The translations under genes and the position numbers were made by a program. This document shows, piece after piece, positions 15,279 to 22,926 of a stretch of 32,569 nt of DNA; position 1 is the stretch's first letter; each line of letters begins with the position of its first letter. The stretch is taken from the NCBI GenBank assembly GCA_030430255.1, contig JAUIGD010000021.1:1-32569 (forward strand), read 5' to 3'. The notes beneath the pieces were generated by a model that was given only the letters and a program-made list of their open reading frames with translations, was not told where the DNA came from and ran no database searches. This stretch comes from Verrucomicrobiia bacterium. GTDB taxonomy: Bacteria > Verrucomicrobiota > Verrucomicrobiia > Verrucomicrobiales > DEV007.

Positions 15279-16355
15279 CTAAGCCTCAGCGGGCCGGCGG
15301 ATCCAGTCCTTCAGCTCCGGGTGCTCGAAGATCATCTTCTCCTGAACCTTCAACTCCCGACCCGCCCCCGATTCGCAGGCGCGCTGGAACATCGCGTAGG
15401 CGATCCCCACATCGACGTAGGCCAAGCCGACCGCGTTGAAGTAGGTCTTCTCCTCCTCGCTCTCGCGACCGGGCACGTTCCCGGCGAGGATGTCGATGAG
15501 GTTGCCGTGGATGTCCGAGTCGGCGAGTTCGCCGTCCTTGTACATGCGGCTCAGGGTCTGTGTCCGGTGCTTCACCGTCTCCCAGTCGTCGCAGACGATC
15601 TTATCGCAGGCCTTGGCGACCGCGTATTCGTCCTCCCAACCACCGACGTGGCTGTAGAACGCGCCGGGCTTCATCCACGCCGCCTTCAGCAGCGGCGCCT
15701 GCGCGCTGGTCGCCGTGACGATGATGTCGGCATGCGTCGTCGCGGCCTCCAAGCTCGTCCCGGTGCCGACCACATCCATGTCGGGGAAGATCGGAGCCAT
15801 CTCGGCGATGAACTGCGCCTCCTCCTCGACCGTCTTGGCGCCGACCTTGCAGCGCTTCAGGCCCGGGAACGCCGTCTTCATCGCGATGAGGTGCATCTTG
15901 GCCTGCTCCCCCGCCCCGACGAACCCGATCTCCTCGGAGTCCCGGCGCGCGAGATGTTTGGCCGCCAGGGCGCCCATGGCACCGACCCGCATGTTCGAGC
16001 AGAGCGTGCCCTCCATGAAGGCGATCGGGAAGCCGTGCTCGATCTCGGAGAGGATGATCACCGCCGACAGGTTCTGCAGCCCAAACTTCACCGGGTTCGG
16101 CGGGAACACGGAAACCCACTTCACCCCACAGACCTTCTTCCCGCGGAAGGTCGCGGGCAGGCAATTGATGCGCTCCTGGGTCTCGTCGTTGAAGATCTGC
16201 ACGATCTTCTCAGGGAACAGGACGTCGCCGCTCGCGAACAGCTTCATCGACTCCTCAGCGGCGTCCATCGCCAGCTGCAGGTCGAGCGTGCCGGCGGCGA
16301 GAAGGTCTTCTTGGGAGAGGTATCGGCAGCGGATTTCGTGGTCGGCATGGGACAT
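15279..16355 (-). CDS. Ornithine cyclodeaminase / mu-crystallin family protein
   Basis: A protein of about 358 residues in the ornithine cyclodeaminase/mu-crystallin family of NAD(P)-binding enzymes. The N-terminal CRYLSQEDLLAAG and the central FVGAGEQAKMHLIAM nucleotide-binding loop, followed by ADIIVTATSAQAPLL and GAFYSHVGGWEDEYAV, are characteristic. The CRYLSQEDLLAAGTLDL beginning most resembles the subgroup annotated as tyramine oxidase subunit B, but no oxidase partner is adjacent and the substrate (amino acid, imine or amine) is open. Start is uncertain: ATG at 16355 gives MSHADHEIRCRYL, ATG at 16373 gives MDFSFPMSHADHE, and neither has a good ribosome site. The stop TAG lies in the TTAG target next to MITE-like copy D. 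Confidence 0.82.
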   Translation of the reverse strand: MSHADHEIRCRYLSQEDLLAAGTLDLQLAMDAAEESMKLFASGDVLFPEKIVQIFNDETQERINCLPATFRGKKVCGVKWVSVFPPNPVKFGLQNLSAVIILSEIEHGFPIAFMEGTLCSNMRVGAMGALAAKHLARRDSEEIGFVGAGEQAKMHLIAMKTAFPGLKRCKVGAKTVEEEAQFIAEMAPIFPDMDVVGTGTSLEAATTHADIIVTATSAQAPLLKAAWMKPGAFYSHVGGWEDEYAVAKACDKIVCDDWETVKHRTQTLSRMYKDGELADSDIHGNLIDILAGNVPGRESEEEKTYFNAVGLAYVDVGIAYAMFQRACESGAGRELKVQEKMIFEHPELKDWIRRPAEA

Positions 16356-16480
16356 GGGGAAAGAGAAGTCCATCGCGCGCGCGACCGCCACGCGCGGGGT
16401 GCTAACCTTTGCGCAGATCGTGCGCGCCGACCCGTAACCGGGGGGGTATCGTTGCGTAGAACCACGTGAGACCCGTCCCC

Positions 16481-17959
16481 ATGCCCACCGCCCAGACCCC
16501 GTCCGCCCGCTGCCGCTGGTTCGCCTTCGCCCTCGCCACCTGCTCCCCGCACGCGGCCTGCGGCGCCGACGACATCGCCCCCCTCAGCGACGAATTCGAC
16601 GCCGCCGCGACGATCGCCGAGTGGCAGGACCTGGCGGCGGTCGAAGGCTGGGGCATCGCCGCCCACGAGCTGGCCGACATCGACACCACCGAGCCCGGCC
16701 GGTTCCACATCGTGCCCGCCGCCAACACCTGGTTCGGCCACCTGCGCGGCCTGCTCTTCTTCAAGGAGATCACCGGCGACTTCGTGGCCACCGCCCGCGT
16801 GCGCGTGCTCAGCCGCCACAACCCGCTCGACCCCACCGAGCCACCAGACCGCAGCTTCTCGCTGACCGGGATCTTCATCCACGGGCCGCGGCCGATCACC
16901 CAGGCGGCGCCCTCGCCCTACACGACCGACGCGGTCTGGCCGCCAGGCGACTTCGGCTCCGACTACCTCCCCAATACGGAGAACTACATCTTCCTCAGCT
17001 ACGGCAGCGCCGGGGACCCGGGCACCCGCCAGTTCGAGATCAAAGCCACGCGCGACAGCGACTCGCGCCTCTACTACAGCGCCAACGGCATCGACCAATC
17101 CGAGACCGAAGCGTGGCTGCAGCTCGTCCGCGTCGGCGACACCGTCGTCTGCCTCCGGAAGCATTCCGCAGCCGGCCCGTGGATCGTCGAGAACCGCTAC
17201 CCGAACCCGCGCCACCCGTTCCCGGACTTCGGCGCGACCCTCCAGGTCGGCATCACCGCCTACACCGACTGGCCCGCCGCCGCCCCCTTCAACTCGGGCG
17301 GCCTCGAGAGCAGCTACCACTTCAACTACGCCCCGCCCGACAACTCCGCCACACGCGACCTCGTCTCGCAGGTCGACTACTTCCGCCTCCGGCGGCCGGA
17401 CCCGGCGCTCTCCGAAGCCGTGCTCCAAGGCATGACCACCAGCTTCGACCCCGCCGGCAACTTCACCGCCGATCCCCCGGTCGAACTCGCCGCCTCCCCG
17501 GCCGCCGCGCCCTTCCTCGGCGAGAACGCGGACCTCAGCTACGACCCCTACCGCGACTGGCGCGACGCAACCTTCGGGGCCGACGCCGCCCTCCCGCTCG
17601 CCGCACCGGACGCCGACCCCGACGGCGATGGCCTCACCAACGCTGAGGAGTTCGTCCTCGGCGGCTCCCCGATGCAGAGCAGCACCGCCCCCGAGCCGGT
17701 CTCCGAAGCCGCGGGCGACACGTTCACCTTCCGCTTCACCCCGGCGGTCGCCGACGGCGCCGAACTCACCGTGCAGAGGGCGTCCGACCTCGCATCGGAC
17801 GATTGGACCACGGTCGCGCAGCGCCCCCTCCGCGGCGGCCCGTGGCAGGTCCCCGACGGCACCGCCGGGCTGAGCGTCGACCCGGAGACCGGCGCCGTCG
17901 CGGTGACGATCCCGGCGACCGCGGCGCGCACCTTCGTCCGCTTGCGAGTGCGGCTTTGA
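16481..17959 (+). CDS. Secreted concanavalin-like protein with DPDGDG C-terminal module
   Basis: A 492-residue exported protein. An N-terminal signal (CRWFAFALATC...AACGA, ending near residue 30) precedes a beta-sandwich of roughly 300 residues. This part begins LSDEFDAAATIAEWQDL and includes FKEITGDFVATARVRV, and its layout resembles DUF1349/concanavalin-like lectin-glucanase folds. A linker leads to DADPDGDGLTNAEEFVLGG near residue 375 and a terminal beta domain (VQRASDLASDDWTTV) of the kind also seen on the metalloprotease and the CRTAC1 protein here. No catalytic residues are recognisable; carbohydrate binding is a reasonable guess only. ATG at 16481 is preferred over an in-frame GTG at 16466. 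It converges on the glutaredoxin gene, with a hairpin between them. Confidence 0.75.
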   Translation: MPTAQTPSARCRWFAFALATCSPHAACGADDIAPLSDEFDAAATIAEWQDLAAVEGWGIAAHELADIDTTEPGRFHIVPAANTWFGHLRGLLFFKEITGDFVATARVRVLSRHNPLDPTEPPDRSFSLTGIFIHGPRPITQAAPSPYTTDAVWPPGDFGSDYLPNTENYIFLSYGSAGDPGTRQFEIKATRDSDSRLYYSANGIDQSETEAWLQLVRVGDTVVCLRKHSAAGPWIVENRYPNPRHPFPDFGATLQVGITAYTDWPAAAPFNSGGLESSYHFNYAPPDNSATRDLVSQVDYFRLRRPDPALSEAVLQGMTTSFDPAGNFTADPPVELAASPAAAPFLGENADLSYDPYRDWRDATFGADAALPLAAPDADPDGDGLTNAEEFVLGGSPMQSSTAPEPVSEAAGDTFTFRFTPAVADGAELTVQRASDLASDDWTTVAQRPLRGGPWQVPDGTAGLSVDPETGAVAVTIPATAARTFVRLRVRL

Positions 17960-17990
17960 GCAGAGGGGCGGGCGGCTCCCCACCCTGCTC
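17958..17990 (+). terminator. Hairpin between convergent genes, possible terminator
   Basis: GAGCAG and AGGGG (17958-17968) can pair with the downstream CCCC and CTGCTC (ending 17990), with a short unpaired base in the stem. It overlaps the stop codon of the secreted concanavalin-like gene and lies before the convergent glutaredoxin stop. There is no T-tract, so intrinsic termination is uncertain. Confidence 0.35.
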
Positions 17991-18034
17991 CGCGCCTCAG
18001 TGCCGGGTCGGGGCGATGGGGCATCGGCGCCCCG

Positions 18035-18397
18035 CTACTCCACGAAGCGGATCTTCCCTGCGGCCGCCTGCTCCATCGCCGCGTGCTGCTCGTCGGTGCA
18101 GGCCGAGTCGGTCGGGGCGTCGGCCTGGGCATCGCTCTGCTGCACCAAGCCCTGTTCGAGCAAGTAGGCCTCCACCTCGTCGCCCGAAACGTCGGCGAGC
18201 ATGACATCGTTGACGACCACGCAGGGAGACAGCGGCTGGCCGCTCTTCTGCTCCATCTCCCAACGGAAGGCCGGGTTCTTGATGATGTCCTTCTCCTCGT
18301 AGTCGAGCTCGTGCTTGCGCATGATGGCACGCACGCCCTCGCTCCAGCCACAGTAGGTTTTCAGGTAGGCGGTGATGTTGAGATCGGTGTCGGACAT
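18035..18397 (-). CDS. Glutaredoxin-family protein, CxxS type
   Basis: A 120-residue thioredoxin-fold protein of the glutaredoxin class. The active site TYCGWS has Cys16 and Ser19, so it is monothiol (CxxS). YEEKDIIKNP and SGQPLSPCVVVNDVMLADVSGDEVEAYL match the glutaredoxin cis-proline and glutathione-binding region, although the usual V-P before the strand is S-P-C here. About 30 residues extend beyond the fold (QQSDAQADAPTDSACTDEQ...), rich in Ala, Asp and Gln. Cytoplasmic thiol exchange or iron-sulfur handling is the family role; the substrate is unknown. The promoter at 18425-18452 points to this gene. Stop TAG without MITE. Confidence 0.85.
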   Translation of the reverse strand: MSDTDLNITAYLKTYCGWSEGVRAIMRKHELDYEEKDIIKNPAFRWEMEQKSGQPLSPCVVVNDVMLADVSGDEVEAYLLEQGLVQQSDAQADAPTDSACTDEQHAAMEQAAAGKIRFVE

Positions 18398-18424
18398 GGT
18401 GGTTGTTCTGGTCGAAGGTGCGCG

Positions 18425-18452
18425 AAGCTAGCCCGGCTCACCCGGGGCGCAA
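18425..18452 (-). promoter_or_regulatory. Candidate glutaredoxin promoter
   Basis: On the minus strand TTGCGC (18452-18447) and TAGCTT (18430-18425) are 16 bases apart. Initiation near 18418 would give a leader of about 20 bases. The same TAGCTT -10 box, with a TTGCCG -35 box and identical spacing, precedes the phosphatase gene. Confidence 0.45.
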
Positions 18453-18473
18453 GCGAACCCAGCACCCCATTTG

Positions 18474-21407
18474 ATGACCCGCGCGCTCGCCTTATTCCTC
18501 AGCACTTCGCTCGCCGCAAGCTCGCCCGCGGACGAGTTCTTCGCCGCGGAGGTCGAGCCGATCCTGCGCACCCGCTGCTACGAATGCCATTCGCATGCCT
18601 CGGGGGAGATGAGAGGCGGGCTCACGCTCGACTCGCGCGCCGGTTGGCAGACCGGAGGCGACAGCGGCCCGGCGATCGTCCCCGGCCAACCCGGGGCCAG
18701 CCTGCTCCTCACCGCCGTCCGATACGCCGACCCCGACTACGAGATGCCGCCCGACGGGAAACTCGCCGAGGCCGAGATCGCGGTGCTCAGCGACTGGGTC
18801 GAACGCGGCGCCCCCGACCCGCGCGAATCCCGGCTTCCGGACGAGGCCGATACCGATTGGTGGTCGCTGCGCCCCTTGGTGGCGCCAGCGATCCCCGGCG
18901 ATCCCGGCGACCACCCCATCGATGCCTTCGTGCGCGCGAGGTGGGGGGAGGCCGCCCCCGGACCCTCCCCGCCCGCCGGCCGCGCGACCCTGGCGCGCCG
19001 GCTGCACCTCGATCTCCACGGCCTCCAGCCGACACCCGAAGCACTCGCAACCTTCACCGCCGACCCCGATCCGCGCGCCTACGACCGCATGGTCGACCGC
19101 CTGCTCGCCTCGCCGCGCTACGGCGAACGCTGGGCCCGGCACTGGCTCGACGTCATCCACTTCGCCGACTCGCACGGCTGCGAGCACGACGTGAAGCGCC
19201 CGAACGCCTGGCGCTACCGCGACTATGTGATCGACCGCCTGAACGCCGACGTCCCCTGGGCGCGCTTCATCCGCGAACAGCTCGCCCCGGATGCCTTCTT
19301 CCCTGACGAGCCTCAGCTCGCCGCCGGCCTCGGCTTTATCGCCGCCGGCCCCTTGGAGCTCAGCCGCGCCGGCACCGCGCCGGTCACCTTCGACTATCTC
19401 GACCGCGACGACATCGTCGCCCAGACGATGGCCGCCCTCGTCAGCACCACCGCCAACTGCGCCAGGTGCCACACCCACAAATTCGACCCGATCAGCCAGG
19501 ACGACTACTACGCCCTCCAAGCCGTGTTCGCCGGCGTCGGCAAGGGCGACATCGAGTTCGACACCTCCGCCGAGATCAAGCGCGAGCGCGAGCGGGCGGA
19601 AGCCCTCCGGGCGGCGGTGTCCGCGCGCGACGCCAGCGTTCTGCTGCAGCCAAAGTATGCGCCGGTGGTGGCGCGGTGGGTCGAAGCCCGGCGGGGGCAG
19701 CCGGCCGGGTGGACGCCCCTCCACCTCGACACCTTCGTGTCCTCGGGCGGGGCGACCCTGACCCGGCAGGGCGACGGATCGGTCTTCGCCGAAGGGACCG
19801 TCGCCGATCAAGAGGTCTACACGGTCACCGCCGACGCGCCGGAGATCGAGTCGATCACCGCCCTGCGCGTCGAGGCGCTGCGCGATGACCGCCTGCCGAT
19901 GGGCGGCCCGGGGCGCGCCGACAACGGCAATTTCCACCTCGCCGAAGTCGATCTGCAGTGGTTCCCCTCCGGCGCCGACTCGCCGGCCAAGCTCGCGATC
20001 GCGGCGGCCTCCGCCGACTTCGACCAGGAGGGCTGGACCTCCGCGCAGGCCATCGACGGCGACCTCCAAACCGGCTGGGCGATCTTCCCGGACATCGACC
20101 GGTCCCACCACATCGTCTTCGCACTCGCGGCACCGGTCGAGGTCGCCGGCGGCGGCAAGCTGGTCGTCGCGCTGAAGCAGCTGCATCCACCGAAGCACCT
20201 CATCGGCCGCTTCCGCCTCTCGGTCACAGATGCCGACCCCGCCGCCGCTAGGGCGCTGCCAGACGACGCCGCCGAAGGACTGCTGCGCCCCGCCGACAGG
20301 AGAACCGCCGAGCAAGCGCTGGCGGTCGCCGCCGCCGCACTCGGCGACCATGCCCGGGAACGCTTGGCGTCCCTGCCGCCGAAGGCGGTCGTCTACGGCG
20401 CCTCCCCCTCTTGGTCGCACGCCAAGAAGCTCTCCGCACCCGCAGCGCCGAAGACGGTGCACGTGCTGCGCCGCGGCGAAATCGACAAACCGATGCGCGA
20501 GGCCAGCCCCGGCGCGCTCTCCGCCATCGGCGCCCTGCCCGGCCGGTTCGAACTCGCCGACCCCGGCGACGAAGCCGCCCGTCGCGCGGCCTTGGCCGAT
20601 TGGATCGCCCACCGCGACAACCCCCTGACCTGGCGCAGCATCGTCAATCGCGTGTGGGGCTTCCACTTCGGCCGCGGCCTTTGCCACACGCCGAACGACT
20701 TCGGCCGCATGGGCGCGGCACCGACCCACCCCGAACTCTTGGACTGGTTGGCCGTCTGGTTCCGCGACGAGGCCGGCGGCTCGCTCAAAGCGCTGCACCG
20801 CCTGATCCTCACCAGCGAGACCTGGCAGCGGTCGAGCCGCCCCTCCGCGGCTGCCACCCACCTGCTCGCCCACCGCCAGCGCCGCCGCATCGATGCCGAG
20901 ACCTACCGCGACTCGGTGCTCGCCATGTCCGGCCGCCTCGACCTGACCATGGGCGGCGAGGGCATCGAGCAGTTCGTCAAAACCAAGGGGCCGCAGGCGA
21001 CCCCCGCCCTCGACTACGGCGCCTACGATTGGGCCTCGCCCGGCTCCCATCGCCGCAGCATCTACCGGGTCGTCTGGCGCGGGATCCCGGACCCGTTCAT
21101 GGAGGCGATGGATTTCCCGGACCTCGGCCTGCTCGCCCCGGAGCGCGGCACCTCCGTCTCCTCCCTGCAGGCGCTGGCGATGTTCAACAACGACTTCGTC
21201 CTGCACGGCAGCGAATGGCTCGCCCGCCGCGCGGAGTCCGAAGGTCCCGGCCTCCGGCGCCGCGTCGAGCGCGCCGTCCAGCTGGTCTGGCTCCGCGCCC
21301 CGACCGCGGCGGAAGCCGCCGAATTCGAATCCTACGCGCACACCCACGGCCTCGCCGCCCTCTGCCGGGTGCTCCTCAACAGCAACGAGTTCCTCTTCGT
21401 CGAATGA
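18474..21407 (+). CDS. PSCyt1-DUF1549-DUF1553 family cytochrome-like protein
   Basis: A 977-residue exported protein with a short signal peptide (residues 1 to about 18). The PSCyt1 domain (about 20-110) has the haem motif CYECH (Cys35, Cys38, His39) and the typical LDSRAGWQTGGDSGPAIVPG and MPPDGKL segments. DUF1549 follows (about 140-350, with RRLHLDLHGLQPTPE and YGERWARHWLDVIHFADS) and includes a second motif CARCH (Cys329, Cys332, His333). A beta-rich insertion precedes DUF1553 (about 700-960, with WRSIVNRVWGFHFGRGL and HPELLDWLA). This architecture is found almost only in Planctomycetota and Verrucomicrobiota. Function is unproven; c-type haem electron transfer or polysaccharide-related redox chemistry is inferred. 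ATG at 18474 is used; a TTG lies just before it. The stop overlaps the next start by four bases. Confidence 0.93.
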   Translation: MTRALALFLSTSLAASSPADEFFAAEVEPILRTRCYECHSHASGEMRGGLTLDSRAGWQTGGDSGPAIVPGQPGASLLLTAVRYADPDYEMPPDGKLAEAEIAVLSDWVERGAPDPRESRLPDEADTDWWSLRPLVAPAIPGDPGDHPIDAFVRARWGEAAPGPSPPAGRATLARRLHLDLHGLQPTPEALATFTADPDPRAYDRMVDRLLASPRYGERWARHWLDVIHFADSHGCEHDVKRPNAWRYRDYVIDRLNADVPWARFIREQLAPDAFFPDEPQLAAGLGFIAAGPLELSRAGTAPVTFDYLDRDDIVAQTMAALVSTTANCARCHTHKFDPISQDDYYALQAVFAGVGKGDIEFDTSAEIKRERERAEALRAAVSARDASVLLQPKYAPVVARWVEARRGQPAGWTPLHLDTFVSSGGATLTRQGDGSVFAEGTVADQEVYTVTADAPEIESITALRVEALRDDRLPMGGPGRADNGNFHLAEVDLQWFPSGADSPAKLAIAAASADFDQEGWTSAQAIDGDLQTGWAIFPDIDRSHHIVFALAAPVEVAGGGKLVVALKQLHPPKHLIGRFRLSVTDADPAAARALPDDAAEGLLRPADRRTAEQALAVAAAALGDHARERLASLPPKAVVYGASPSWSHAKKLSAPAAPKTVHVLRRGEIDKPMREASPGALSAIGALPGRFELADPGDEAARRAALADWIAHRDNPLTWRSIVNRVWGFHFGRGLCHTPNDFGRMGAAPTHPELLDWLAVWFRDEAGGSLKALHRLILTSETWQRSSRPSAAATHLLAHRQRRRIDAETYRDSVLAMSGRLDLTMGGEGIEQFVKTKGPQATPALDYGAYDWASPGSHRRSIYRVVWRGIPDPFMEAMDFPDLGLLAPERGTSVSSLQALAMFNNDFVLHGSEWLARRAESEGPGLRRRVERAVQLVWLRAPTAAEAAEFESYAHTHGLAALCRVLLNSNEFLFVE

Positions 21408-22807
21408 ACCGCCGATCCTTTCTCTGGGGGGCCGGCGGCGGCCTCGGCGGCGTCGCCATGGCGCAGATGCTGACCCGCGACGCCCTCGGCGCCCCGCACC
21501 CCGAATTCGACGGCGGCCTCGATCACCCCGCCCGGGCCAGGCGCGTCATCCAGCTCTTCATGACCGGTGGCGCCAGCCCGATGGACACCTTCGACTACAA
21601 ACCCGAACTCGGGCGCCTGCACGGGCAGAAGCTCGGGCCGACCGAGAAACCCGAAGGCTTCACCGCGGCGCCCGGCGCGCTCCTCAAAAGCCCCTTCGAG
21701 TTCAAGCAGCACGGCGAGTCCGGCCGCTGGGTCAGCAGCGTCTTCCCCCACCAGGCGCGATGGGTCGACGAGATGGCCTTCCTCATGGCCATGGCCTCCA
21801 AGACCAACGTCCACGGGCCGGGCACCTACATGATGAACTCCGGCTTCCTGCTGCCGGGCTTCCCCTGCCTCGGCGCCTGGACCTCATACGCGCTCGGCAA
21901 CCTGACCGACAACCTGCCGACCTTCGTCGTGCTGCCGGACTCGAAAGGCCTCCCCTACAACCAGCGCGGCCCCTTCTCCGCAGGGTTCCTCCCCGCCGTG
22001 CACCAGGGCACGGTCATCGACGCGGCCAGCCCGAGGCCCGTCCCCGACCTGTTCGCCGACGGGCGGTTCGGCTTCGCCACCCCGTCCGCGGAACGCGCAG
22101 GCCTCGCGCTCCTGCACCGCGTGAACCAGGACCACGCCCGGATCCGCCCCGACGACACCCACCTGGAATCGCGCATCCGCTCCTACGAACTCGCCGCCAA
22201 GATGCAGCTCTCCGCCCCGGAGGCCTTCGACCTCGCCGCGGAGAGCAAGGCCACCCGCGCGGCCTACGGCCTCGACGACGCCGTGACCGAGGACTTCGGG
22301 CGCCGCTGCCTGCTCGCCCGCCGCCTCTGCGAACGCGGCACCCGCTTCATCCAAGTCTGGAGCGGCCCCCAAGGCGCCACCGGCAACTGGGACAACCACG
22401 GCAGCATCTCGAACGAACTGCCGCCCATCGCCGCCAGCGTCGACCGCCCCATCGCCGCCCTCCTCGGCGACCTCAAGGCACGTGGTCTCCTCGACGACAC
22501 CCTGCTCATCTGGACCACCGAGTTCGGCCGCACCCCCTTCGCCCAAGGCGGCGACGGCCGCGACCACAACGGCGGCACCTTCGTCACCTGGATGGCCGGC
22601 GCCGGGATCAAAGCGGGCACCGCCTACGGCCGCAGCGATGACTGGGGCTACCGCACCGCCGAAGGCGAAACCTACTGCTACGATCTCCACGCCACCATCC
22701 TCCATCTGCTCGGCATCGATCACGAACGCCTCACCTTCCGCCAGAACGGCATCGACCGCCGCCTCACCGACGTCCACGGCCACGTCATCCACGACATCCT
22801 CTCCTGA
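21404..22807 (+). CDS. DUF1501 family protein with Tat-type signal
   Basis: A 467-residue protein of the DUF1501 family, related to the sulfatase/alkaline-phosphatase superfamily. The N-terminus NRRSFLWGAGGGLGGVAMAQML is a Tat signal. Family signatures include VIQLFMTGGASPMDTFDYKP, TYMMNSGFLLPGFPCLGAWTSYALG, GTRFIQVWSGPQGATGNWDNH, TLLIWTTEFGRTPFAQGGDGRDHN and YCYDLHATILHLLGIDHERLTFR. The start ATG overlaps the stop of the DUF1553 gene (ATGA), so translation is probably coupled and the products likely act together in the periplasm. The pair is a recurrent Planctomycetota/Verrucomicrobiota unit with no demonstrated reaction. Confidence 0.93.
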   Translation: MNRRSFLWGAGGGLGGVAMAQMLTRDALGAPHPEFDGGLDHPARARRVIQLFMTGGASPMDTFDYKPELGRLHGQKLGPTEKPEGFTAAPGALLKSPFEFKQHGESGRWVSSVFPHQARWVDEMAFLMAMASKTNVHGPGTYMMNSGFLLPGFPCLGAWTSYALGNLTDNLPTFVVLPDSKGLPYNQRGPFSAGFLPAVHQGTVIDAASPRPVPDLFADGRFGFATPSAERAGLALLHRVNQDHARIRPDDTHLESRIRSYELAAKMQLSAPEAFDLAAESKATRAAYGLDDAVTEDFGRRCLLARRLCERGTRFIQVWSGPQGATGNWDNHGSISNELPPIAASVDRPIAALLGDLKARGLLDDTLLIWTTEFGRTPFAQGGDGRDHNGGTFVTWMAGAGIKAGTAYGRSDDWGYRTAEGETYCYDLHATILHLLGIDHERLTFRQNGIDRRLTDVHGHVIHDILS

Positions 22808-22855
22808 CGCGGGGGGCGCGGGCGCGCCGGCCTCGGGGCCCGCTCCGAAACCGCC

Positions 22856-22883
22856 TTGCCGCACCCCGGCTCGGGCCTAGCTT
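22856..22883 (+). promoter_or_regulatory. Candidate promoter of the phosphatase-TPR operon
   Basis: TTGCCG (22856-22861) and TAGCTT (22878-22883) are 16 bases apart. Predicted initiation near 22890 would give a leader of about 37 bases to the ATG at 22927. The layout duplicates that before the glutaredoxin gene. Confidence 0.45.
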
Positions 22884-22926
22884 ACCCCTCACGAGCCCAA
22901 CCCCGGGCGACCGCCCCCACCCGACC

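Noticed and set aside
18427-18445. CTAGCCCGG resembling a MITE terminal repeat upstream of the DUF1553 gene
   Set aside because: Similarity stops after nine bases, there is no GATCGATCACC, and the TAGCTT overlapping it on the minus strand is better explained as the glutaredoxin -10 box.
18492-21347. A 951-codon open frame antisense to the DUF1553 gene, and similar long antisense frames opposite trpC, DUF3857, the phosphatase, CRTAC1 and others
   Set aside because: GC-rich codon bias leaves long stop-free frames on the opposite strand. None shows domains or sensible amino-acid composition, while the overlapping sense genes have complete family signatures.
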